A stretch of DNA of 7,160 nucleotides, from positions 1-7,160 of the forward strand of contig CABSXY010000097.1 in assembly GCA_902481695.1 (NCBI GenBank). Direction: 5' to 3'. Each line of letters opens with the position of its first letter. Position 1 is the stretch's first letter. Positions 1 to 5,705 of the stretch are shown here, one piece after another. The notes below the pieces were generated by a model that was not told where the DNA came from, did no database searches, and saw nothing but the letters and a program-made list of their open reading frames with translations. This DNA comes from an uncultured Haemophilus sp. (GTDB taxonomy: Bacteria > Pseudomonadota > Gammaproteobacteria > Enterobacterales > Pasteurellaceae). Made by a program: the position numbers and the translations under genes.

Positions 1-2610
1 CTAGCAGATGCCGGTGCAAAAGTGATTAATAACAGTTGGGGTTCAAACCGTCGTGTCAATTCATCCTTTGCCGGTGCACAAGGCTATAAACCAAAATATG
101 GTTGGCGTGATGTGCCTGAATATGGCGTGCAATACTACGATGTACCAAAAGCACCCGAACCAATTTCCAGTCCTGCGGCGCATATTTATTTAAGCAATTT
201 AGGTGAAGCTGAAAAAGCTTATTATCAATTTGTCACGAGCGGTGAGAAAAACTTTGTTGATGCGGCTTATGAAGTAGCTAAAAATAGAAAAGTGATTCAA
301 GTCTTCACGGCGGGTAACCGCAGTATGATGGCGGAATCCTTTACGCGTGCCATGTTGCCACATTTTAGACCTGATGCAGAAAAATACTGGGTAAACGTCA
401 CCGGGCAAGTGGGTGGTGAAGGCTATCCGAATGACTCAAATGAAGATGTAAGCGATGAAAAAGCAGGCGCAGATATTCAAGAATTTAACCTCGCTGGCCA
501 TTCAAAATGGTGGACGATTGCAGCGCCATCCGCCAACATCTATTCCTCCTACATTCAATTACAAGACAACAATACTTATGGTGACCCTATTTACAAATCA
601 GCCGGTGGTACTTCAATGGCTGCGCCTCACGTAAGTGGTGCATTAGGTGTTATCTTTTCTCGCTATCCATACATGACAACCGATCAAGCGCGTGATGTCA
701 TGCTAACCACAGCAAGACAAACCACGCTTCGTAAAGGGCTTGAAGGTAAACCGTTAGAACGTTGGGAAACTGAACAAGGTGTACCAAGTAACGTTTGGGG
801 TTGGGGGATTTTAGATCTTGGCAAAGCCATGTTTGGCCCAGGTCAATTCTTAGGGAACGTGAAAATCAACCTCAATCAAAATGATGTTTGGTCAAATGAT
901 ATTAGCGATAAAGCCATCAAAGCACGTCAAGTCGAAGATCAAGCTGAAGCTGCCACTTGGACAACGCGCAAAGCAGAATTACAAGCGTTAATGCAAAATC
1001 GTGCAGGGGCGACAGCTGAAGAAAAAGCGGAATATCAAGTCGGTTTAGCGCGTGAAGCCGCTCGCAATGAACGTGCCGCACAAGGCTACGTTGGTGCATT
1101 AACTAAAAATGGGGCTGGCACCTTAACGCTCACGGGTAATAACAGCTTCACCGGAGCAATTACCGTGAATGACGGTCAGCTTTCAGGATTAAATCAATCT
1201 CTTGGTTCGGCACAACAAGTCATCGTAAAACAAGGTGCAACATTGGAAGTGTTACCAACAGCTGAAGTCACTAAACCAAGTGAGAATGGATTTGTTACCG
1301 AAACCTTAACCAGCACCGCAAAAACCGTGACCGCAACAGTGGAAAAAGGTGGTCGTTTCTTACTGAATAATGGTATTGCTAACGTCAATGCAACCTTTGC
1401 AGACGGTTCTATTTTAGTGCCAAATAAATTTAACGAAGAAATTCTGCCTCAATTACAACAAGATCCACAAAAAGTGGTGTCAGTGCAAGGTACTGGCTCA
1501 TTTGTGGGGGCTGAAAATGCGATAGTTGAAACACCTCGCACTTATGATTTCCTTACGGTGAAAAATGAAAGTAATGCGAATACGTTGAAAGTGACCGTTC
1601 AGAAAAAAGCCCTTGCATCTGCAGCAACCACTGAAAATGAAGCGGCTATCGCCAACACCTTAGATGCAGCAACAAACAGCCCTGCTTACCAAAACCTTGT
1701 TTTGGGAACTGAAGAGAATGCTCGCCAAGCTTTTGCTCGTTTAAGCTATGATGAAGATCTCGCTGCCCAACAACACAATGTGTTAAATGGCTTATTGCTT
1801 CGTCAGCAACTTGCCCAACCTGATGCAGTAAGAGCACAACTTAATACCGGCACACAAATTTGGACAAGTGGCACCTTCACTCACTTCAGCACGGATAGTT
1901 TAAGCAGCCATGCGTACAATCAACTTGTGGGTATTGATGCAACCATTGATACAAACAAACATTTAGGTGTATTTGTTGGTTCAACACAAAACAGCCACAA
2001 AATTGACCGCACTTCGAAAGATCGTGCCGTGCATTTAGGCTTAACAGCTGAACATCGTTTCAACGTGTTAACACCGAAAATTGGCTTTATTCAAAGCTGG
2101 GGTAAACACGAACAACGTGCAGAATTTGCGCAAGGTGTGAAAACTCATAGCCAAACACAAAATGTCTTTGCTGAACTTGCCTACACAGGCTTAAAAGGCG
2201 AACATTTTGCGATTGAACCTTATGCTGGCGTAAGCTATATGCACATCAAAAACAAAGGTGTGACAAAAGACGAAGTACAGTTAAAAGACAACAATCGTGA
2301 TTTAATCGTCACCTCTGTAGGTTTACGTCCATCCATTCCATTTGCAATTGGTGGCGTTCAATTAAATCTATTAGGTGATGTAGCTTATCATCGTTTCCAT
2401 AAAGATAAAGCCGCTGAAGGCAGCTTGGTTATCAATAACCAAGGTGTAGCGAATCTTTATGGTAAAGAATTGAAAAATGTCGTCACGACAGGTGTAGCAT
2501 TACAAGCTCAATTTACACCAGTACTGAGTGTAAAAGTCGGCTATAAAGGTGCTTATAACCACGATACGAAAGCGAATAATGTTAATGCAGAATTACGTTT
2601 CTCATTTTAA
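1..2610 (+). CDS. Subtilisin-like (S8) serine protease autotransporter, 3' part
   Basis: This is a type Va secreted protease whose N-terminus lies before the window; the frame is open from base 1, so the GTG at 22 is an internal Val, not a start. Numbering from base 1, 869 residues are visible. The S8 domain shows the oxyanion-hole Asn106 (FTAGN) and the catalytic Ser205 in GGTSMAAPHVSG. The Asp and His of the triad are upstream; by comparison with NalP-type proteases the His should be only slightly upstream. Next come a charged helical stretch (about 297-360), an autotransporter beta-strand repeat (about 366-396, NGAGTLTLTG), a beta-rich stalk, a helical linker (about 545-605) and a beta-barrel (about 617-869) ending in the terminal Phe typical of outer-membrane proteins (LRFSF). 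Family members are exported by Sec, cross the outer membrane through their own barrel and cleave themselves or other surface proteins. The specific substrate cannot be told. It resembles NalP/SphB1/AasP in architecture; orthology is not claimed. Confidence 0.93.
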   Translation, partial: LADAGAKVINNSWGSNRRVNSSFAGAQGYKPKYGWRDVPEYGVQYYDVPKAPEPISSPAAHIYLSNLGEAEKAYYQFVTSGEKNFVDAAYEVAKNRKVIQVFTAGNRSMMAESFTRAMLPHFRPDAEKYWVNVTGQVGGEGYPNDSNEDVSDEKAGADIQEFNLAGHSKWWTIAAPSANIYSSYIQLQDNNTYGDPIYKSAGGTSMAAPHVSGALGVIFSRYPYMTTDQARDVMLTTARQTTLRKGLEGKPLERWETEQGVPSNVWGWGILDLGKAMFGPGQFLGNVKINLNQNDVWSNDISDKAIKARQVEDQAEAATWTTRKAELQALMQNRAGATAEEKAEYQVGLAREAARNERAAQGYVGALTKNGAGTLTLTGNNSFTGAITVNDGQLSGLNQSLGSAQQVIVKQGATLEVLPTAEVTKPSENGFVTETLTSTAKTVTATVEKGGRFLLNNGIANVNATFADGSILVPNKFNEEILPQLQQDPQKVVSVQGTGSFVGAENAIVETPRTYDFLTVKNESNANTLKVTVQKKALASAATTENEAAIANTLDAATNSPAYQNLVLGTEENARQAFARLSYDEDLAAQQHNVLNGLLLRQQLAQPDAVRAQLNTGTQIWTSGTFTHFSTDSLSSHAYNQLVGIDATIDTNKHLGVFVGSTQNSHKIDRTSKDRAVHLGLTAEHRFNVLTPKIGFIQSWGKHEQRAEFAQGVKTHSQTQNVFAELAYTGLKGEHFAIEPYAGVSYMHIKNKGVTKDEVQLKDNNRDLIVTSVGLRPSIPFAIGGVQLNLLGDVAYHRFHKDKAAEGSLVINNQGVANLYGKELKNVVTTGVALQAQFTPVLSVKVGYKGAYNHDTKANNVNAELRFSF

Positions 2611-2627
2611 CGATATTCAATAAGACA

Positions 2628-2673
2628 AAAGCGCGGTCAGTTTTTGAGAAGTTTTAAAAATTGACTGCACTTT
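2628..2673. terminator. Bidirectional hairpin from two diverged inverted uptake signals
   Basis: The arms at 2628-2645 and 2656-2673 pair over 17 of 18 positions as RNA, with two G-U wobbles, one C-A mismatch and a 10-nt loop. Each arm holds a uptake-signal core with one mismatch: AAGCGCGGT (2629-2637) and ACTGCACTT (2664-2672). It begins 18 nt after the autotransporter stop and lies downstream of the convergent minus-strand gene, so it could end both transcripts. U-tracts are short and lie largely within the stem, so efficiency is uncertain. Confidence 0.7.
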
Positions 2674-2776
2674 GTATTAGATACTTTTAGTTATATTCAT
2701 TTCAAATATCTAAAAGCTTAGCCCTACAATGCTAAATTCTAAGAGATATATTTCTTAAATATCCAATCATTAAAAT

Positions 2777-3250
2777 TCAATTTAATATTTCCACATATAT
2801 TTCATCCTCAAACTTCTCAATACTAGAAATATCTAAAATGCACTCACCAATCCTTTTAACATGAAAACTGAATATAGAACTAAAACCAAACTCATTACTT
2901 TTAAAACATAAAAACAAGACACAAGGCTTATTAGGAAAGACTTTATTCCATTTAGCCTTGAAAGCATTAACAAAACAAAATGATTCTTTCTTAACATTCT
3001 TATGGATATAATCTTCAATATATATTTTATTAATAGAAAACTCATACCCAGAGAAATCTAAAAATTGCTCTCTAATATTATCAATAGTTATATCATTACT
3101 ATACTCATCACTCCATAACCAACTAAAAAAAACACATTTATTTATCTCAACAAACCCCTTATCTAATATGCAAGATAATTCTGTAGATAAATTTTCATGA
3201 CTACAAACATCATTAAAAGAATCTCTCATTTTTGGATTCATATAAATCAT
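2777..3250 (-). CDS. Unrecognised acidic 157-residue protein (possible orphan immunity protein)
   Basis: I do not recognise this family with confidence. The product is 157 residues with no signal peptide and no clear membrane helix. It is acidic (24 Asp/Glu against 17 Lys/Arg), has seven Cys (16, 27, 39, 92, 110, 115, 137) and is rich in Phe and Ile. Alternating hydrophobic runs at about 109-117 and 124-141 suggest beta-strands. The ATG at 3250 follows GGGGAAG (3261-3255) by 4 nt; a second ATG at 3241 (Met4) would have a long spacer, so 3250 is preferred but not certain. Four sampled 60-base lines give about 26% GC, against 45% in a line of ppa, which suggests recent acquisition. Size, acidity, low GC and the open remnant just upstream fit a polymorphic-toxin immunity protein. 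That role is inference only. It converges on the autotransporter and has no clear promoter. Confidence 0.7.
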   Translation of the reverse strand: MIYMNPKMRDSFNDVCSHENLSTELSCILDKGFVEINKCVFFSWLWSDEYSNDITIDNIREQFLDFSGYEFSINKIYIEDYIHKNVKKESFCFVNAFKAKWNKVFPNKPCVLFLCFKSNEFGFSSIFSFHVKRIGECILDISSIEKFEDEIYVEILN

Positions 3251-3269
3251 TTTTCTTCCCCAAATAATT

Positions 3270-3326
3270 TAAACCTTTATCTATAATCAGGTTATTCAAT
3301 ATTCCTTGTATATAAAAAAAGGTTTA
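3270..3326. repeat. Perfect 9-bp inverted repeat with 39-nt spacer
   Basis: TAAACCTTT (3270-3278) and AAAGGTTTA (3318-3326) are exact reverse complements, just upstream of the ribosome binding site of the gene at 2777-3250. The repeat is AT-rich and any hairpin would be weak. It may be a regulatory site or chance. Confidence 0.35.
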
Positions 3327-3444
3327 CTAACACATTGATATGATTCTTTGCTTTTATTTTCACAACAGAGAATATCACATAAGTATTCTCTGAACCCACT
3401 CCAACATTCGCATTTTTAATACTAGTAGATAAATAAAAAAGGCA
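3292..3444 (-). pseudogene. Possible C-terminal remnant of a lost gene (toxin tail?)
   Basis: A stop-free minus-strand frame of 50 codons runs from the ppa terminator stem to a TAA at 3294-3292, 41 nt before the start of the downstream gene. It has no good start codon with a Shine-Dalgarno site. Its middle part (NANVGVGSENTYVIFSVVKI, starting at about 3414) reads like real protein, with a TYVIF strand and a KIK motif of the kind seen near the ends of some secreted toxins. If real, it is the 3' end of a gene whose body is gone, lying directly in front of its former partner. In such AT-rich DNA an open frame of this length can also arise by chance, so confidence is low. Confidence 0.25.
3366..3392. 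repeat. Perfect 9-bp inverted repeat, 9-nt loop
   Basis: CAGAGAATA (3366-3374) and TATTCTCTG (3384-3392) are exact reverse complements around a 9-nt loop. There is no T-tract on either strand, so it is not an ordinary terminator. It lies inside the open remnant and upstream of the unrecognised gene at 2777-3250. It could be a leader hairpin, a protein-binding site or chance. Confidence 0.6.
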
Positions 3445-3461
3445 TCAATCTGATGCCTTTT
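3437..3461 (-). terminator. Rho-independent terminator of ppa
   Basis: Read on the minus strand, an 11-bp stem (AAAAGGCATCA with TGATGCCTTTT) closes on a 3-nt loop (GAT) and runs into a T-rich tail (TTTTTTATTT). It begins 20 nt after the ppa stop codon. The plus-strand side has only four T, so it acts mainly on ppa transcripts. Confidence 0.9.
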
Positions 3462-3481
3462 AAATTCATTAACATGAAAAA

Positions 3482-4012
3482 TTAACGTTCATTCCAACGT
3501 TTGATTGATTCGCGAATCACTTCTTTCGCTTCTTCTACATCGCCCCAGTGAGTCACTTTCGTTGAACCCGGTTTTTTCAATGCTTTGTAGTTGTTGAAGT
3601 GGAATTCAATTTGTTTGATTAATTGCGCTGGCACATCGGCAAGGCTATTGTATGCATTGCCGGTATCGCGATCATCTGCTGGCACACAAACGATTTTATC
3701 GTCTACTTCGCCATCATCAACGAATTTCATTACACCGATTACTTTTGCTTCAAGGAATACACCTGTTGCAAGTGGTTGGCGAGTTAATAATAAAACATCT
3801 AACTCATCGCCATCTTCGTCTAAAGTTTGTGGAATGAAACCATAGTTAGTTGGTTTTGCGAAGATCGCTGGCTCAACACGGTCTAACTGGAACGCTGCAA
3901 CTTTACGGTTCCATTCGATTTTGTGGCAGCTACCTTCTGGAATTTCATTTACCACATTGATAATGCCGGCATCTACATCGCCTGGCGTTAAAATTTGATT
4001 AAAATCAGCCAT
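3482..4012 (-). CDS. ppa: Inorganic pyrophosphatase, family I
   Basis: The enzyme hydrolyses pyrophosphate to two phosphates in the cytoplasm, pulling nucleic acid, protein and activated-precursor synthesis forward; it needs Mg2+. The protein has 176 residues, the same length as E. coli Ppa. It carries the family signature DGDELDV (67-73 with Asp67, Asp69 and Asp72), the upstream TNYGFIP segment (55-61), the acidic metal-binding stretch around 99-106 (Asp99, Asp104, Lys106) and the NYK segment at 141-143. The ATG at 4012 follows AAGGA with a suitable spacer of about 6 nt. It is transcribed alone, divergently from the purine permease, from an extended -10 promoter, and ends at the hairpin at 3437-3461. 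Nothing is missing or broken. Confidence 0.97.
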   Translation of the reverse strand: MADFNQILTPGDVDAGIINVVNEIPEGSCHKIEWNRKVAAFQLDRVEPAIFAKPTNYGFIPQTLDEDGDELDVLLLTRQPLATGVFLEAKVIGVMKFVDDGEVDDKIVCVPADDRDTGNAYNSLADVPAQLIKQIEFHFNNYKALKKPGSTKVTHWGDVEEAKEVIRESIKRWNER

Positions 4013-4048
4013 TGTTTTTCCTTTTTTGATTACGTTAAAAACTCTCAG

Positions 4049-4057
4049 AGTATAGCA
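4049..4057 (-). promoter_or_regulatory. Extended -10 promoter for ppa
   Basis: The minus strand reads TGCTATACT, an extended -10 element (TGn plus a 5/6 match to TATAAT), 37 nt before the ppa start codon. The -35 position is only a T-run (about 4072-4077), in keeping with an extended -10 promoter that depends little on a -35 box. Confidence 0.65.
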
Positions 4058-4102
4058 GTTTTTAGCCGATAAAAAAATATGGGAAAAACATCCTCAAAAG
4101 CG

Positions 4103-4111
4103 ACCGCACTT
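4103..4111 (-). repeat. DNA uptake signal sequence
   Basis: ACCGCACTT, the exact reverse complement of the Haemophilus uptake core AAGTGCGGT, lies in the ppa-permease intergenic region. On the minus strand it is followed by T-rich segments, as in the extended uptake signal. It marks DNA for preferential uptake by competent cells. Confidence 0.9.
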
Positions 4112-4136
4112 TCCATCCAACTTCTATAAAACAATT

Positions 4137-4152
4137 ACGCAAACGTTTACTT
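4137..4152 (+). promoter_or_regulatory. PurR operator
   Basis: ACGCAAACGTTTACTT matches every fixed position of the gammaproteobacterial PurR consensus ANGCAANCGNTTNCNT. It overlaps the proposed -35 box of the permease gene (4146-4151), a placement suited to repression when purines are plentiful. PurR with hypoxanthine or guanine as corepressor is the known regulator for such sites. Confidence 0.85.
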
Positions 4153-4173
4153 TTAAATGATTTACTATAAAAT
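4146..4173 (+). promoter_or_regulatory. Sigma-70 promoter for the purine permease
   Basis: TTTACT (4146-4151) as -35 and TAAAAT (4168-4173) as -10 are 16 nt apart. This predicts a start near 4180 and a leader of about 30 nt. The -35 lies inside the PurR box. Confidence 0.65.
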
Positions 4174-4208
4174 AGCACATCTTTTTGATTATTAACCTAG
4201 GGGACTTT

Positions 4209-5525
4209 ATGTCAAGTTTAGAAAAAACCTTTGAACTCAGCAAACGCGGTTCAACGGTTCGTCAAGAAATCATCGCGGGTTTAACCACCTTCTTAGCCAT
4301 GGTGTATTCCGTGATTGTTGTGCCTAAAATGCTTGGTGATGCAGGCTTTCCAGCTGAATCTGTGTTTATCGCAACCTGTTTAGTCGCGGGTCTTGGATCG
4401 ATTTTAATCGGCTTTTGGGCAAATGCGCCAATGGCGATCGGCTGTGCGATTTCATTAACTGCTTTTACCGCATTTAGCTTGGTAATTGGTCAACATGTTT
4501 CTATTCCTGTGGCATTAGGTGCCGTATTCCTCATGGGTTTGGTGTTCACTTTAATTTCGGCAACAGGTATTCGCTCATGGATCTTACGTAACCTGCCATC
4601 AAGCATCGCGCACGGTGCAGGGATCGGGATCGGCTTATTCTTACTTTTAATCGCCGCAAACGGCGTAGGCTTAGTGGTCGGCAACCAAGCGGGTTTACCG
4701 GTTAAATTAGGTGATTTCACCTCGTTCCCTGTGATGATGTCCTTAATCGGTCTTGCATTCATTATCGGCTTAGAAAAAATGAAAGTGAAAGGCGGGATTT
4801 TATGGGTCATTATCGCGATTACTATCGTCGGTTTAATCTTCGATCCAAACGTAACATTCAATGGCCAAATTTTCAAAATGCCAACCTTTGGTGAAAACTC
4901 ACTTTTCTTACAATTAGATCTCCAAGGTGCATTACAACCTGCCATTTTACCGATTGTTTTTGCGTTAGTGATGACAGCGGTATTTGATGCAACGGGTACT
5001 ATTCGCGCCGTTGCAGGTCAAGCAGACTTATTAGATAAAGACGGACAAATCATCAACGGCGGTAAAGCCTTAACCTCTGACTCTGTAAGTAGCTTATTCT
5101 CAGGCTTATTTGGTACTGCGCCAGCCGCCGTTTATATCGAATCTGCGGCAGGTACAGCCGCAGGCGGTAAAACGGGTATCACCGCTATCGTTGTCGGCGT
5201 ATTATTCTTATTAATGTTATTCTTCCAACCACTTGCATTCTTAGTGCCTGGTTATGCAACTGCACCAGCGTTAATGTATGTGGGCTTATTAATGCTAAGT
5301 AATGTGAGCAAATTAGACTTTGATGATTTCGTCGGCGCAATGAGCGGCTTAGTTTGTGCGGTATTCATCGTGCTCACCGCAAACATCGTAACAGGTATCA
5401 TGCTTGGCTTTGCAGCATTAGTGATTGGTCGTATCGTGAGTGGTGATGTGAAAAAACTCAACATCGGCACGATTATCATCGCCATTATCCTCGTCACATT
5501 CTATGCTGGCGGTTGGGCGATTTAA
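4209..5525 (+). CDS. NCS2/AzgA-type purine permease (adenine/hypoxanthine/guanine)
   Basis: An inner-membrane proton symporter family member that brings purine bases into the cell for salvage. The protein has 438 residues, typical for the AzgA-type family (E. coli PurP, AdeQ, GhxP, GhxQ). It has many hydrophobic segments, consistent with 12-14 membrane helices. Family motifs include the N-terminal GSTVRQEIIAGLTTFLAMVY (14-33), FDATGT (259-264, Asp260) and YIESAAGTAAGGKTG (309-323, Glu311). The ATG at 4209 is chosen because AGGGG (4199-4203) sits 5 nt before it; upstream in-frame extension lacks a normal start. The usual GLNAF element appears as SLTAF (82-86), with Thr in place of Asn, so the exact base transported is uncertain. 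The PurR box in its promoter supports a purine role. It is monocistronic, ending at the hairpin at 5543-5569. The adjacent ppa-permease pair matches what I recall of H. influenzae gene order (HI0124-HI0125). Confidence 0.9.
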   Translation: MSSLEKTFELSKRGSTVRQEIIAGLTTFLAMVYSVIVVPKMLGDAGFPAESVFIATCLVAGLGSILIGFWANAPMAIGCAISLTAFTAFSLVIGQHVSIPVALGAVFLMGLVFTLISATGIRSWILRNLPSSIAHGAGIGIGLFLLLIAANGVGLVVGNQAGLPVKLGDFTSFPVMMSLIGLAFIIGLEKMKVKGGILWVIIAITIVGLIFDPNVTFNGQIFKMPTFGENSLFLQLDLQGALQPAILPIVFALVMTAVFDATGTIRAVAGQADLLDKDGQIINGGKALTSDSVSSLFSGLFGTAPAAVYIESAAGTAAGGKTGITAIVVGVLFLLMLFFQPLAFLVPGYATAPALMYVGLLMLSNVSKLDFDDFVGAMSGLVCAVFIVLTANIVTGIMLGFAALVIGRIVSGDVKKLNIGTIIIAIILVTFYAGGWAI

Positions 5526-5542
5526 TTAAATACAATCTTGAT

Positions 5543-5569
5543 AAGGCGAACGAATAGTTCGCCTTTTTT
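5543..5569 (+). terminator. Rho-independent terminator of the purine permease
   Basis: AAGGCGAAC (5543-5551) pairs exactly with GTTCGCCTT (5557-5565) around a 5-nt loop, followed by further T residues. It starts 17 nt after the stop codon. Confidence 0.93.
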
Positions 5570-5601
5570 ATTTCTAGCCTTAAAAAACAATCAAAAAACC
5601 A

Positions 5602-5610
5602 ACCGCACTT
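5602..5610 (-). repeat. DNA uptake signal sequence
   Basis: Exact ACCGCACTT core. On the minus strand it is followed by two T-rich blocks about one helical turn apart, the full extended uptake-signal layout. It lies between the permease terminator and the trhP promoter. Confidence 0.92.
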
Positions 5611-5614
5611 TTAC

Positions 5615-5642
5615 TTTACAAATCCCTAAATCCGCCTAAAAT
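5615..5642 (+). promoter_or_regulatory. Sigma-70 promoter for trhP
   Basis: TTTACA (5615-5620, 5/6 match) and TAAAAT (5637-5642, 5/6 match) are 16 nt apart. The predicted start is near 5649, giving a leader of about 57 nt. Confidence 0.7.
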
Positions 5643-5657
5643 ACAGGCCTTTAATAC

Positions 5658-5676
5658 GGCTTGCCAAAAGCAAGCT
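5658..5676 (+). promoter_or_regulatory. Hairpin in the trhP 5' leader
   Basis: GCTTGC (5659-5664) and GCAAGC (5670-5675) form a perfect 6-bp stem with a CAAAA loop, extended by a G-U pair. It sits near the 5' end of the predicted leader, 29 nt before the ATG and clear of the AAGAGA ribosome binding site (5695-5700). It may stabilise the mRNA or have a regulatory role; no known riboswitch class is recognised. Confidence 0.45.
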
Positions 5677-5705
5677 ACTGACCTGAAATCAGACAAGAGA
5701 ACATT

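Noticed and set aside
22..24. GTG at 22 as the start of the protease gene
   Set aside because: The same frame is open to base 1 (LADAGAK before Val) and the S8 triad Asp and His must lie further upstream, so this is an internal codon.
2718..2735. TTAGC/GCTAA inverted repeat as a terminator for the orphan gene
   Set aside because: A 5-bp AT-rich stem with an 8-nt loop and no proper T-tract is too weak to call.
2741..2756. Near-palindrome AAGAGATATATTTCTT
   Set aside because: Imperfect and expected by chance in such AT-rich sequence; no link to a known site.
3371..3412. Short minus-strand frame of 12 codons (MRMLEWVQRILM)
   Set aside because: No Shine-Dalgarno site and too short to separate from chance; it overlaps the more protein-like remnant frame.
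3591..3845. Plus-strand frames opposite ppa
   Set aside because: They are shadows of the conserved pyrophosphatase reading frame.
4185..4208. Longer permease start at ATT 4185
   Set aside because: ATT is a very rare start and the ribosome binding site AGGGG is placed for the ATG at 4209, where family similarity also begins.
4490..4945. 151-codon minus-strand frame inside the permease
   Set aside because: It is an antisense shadow of a clear membrane-protein gene with no own start signal or recognisable protein character.
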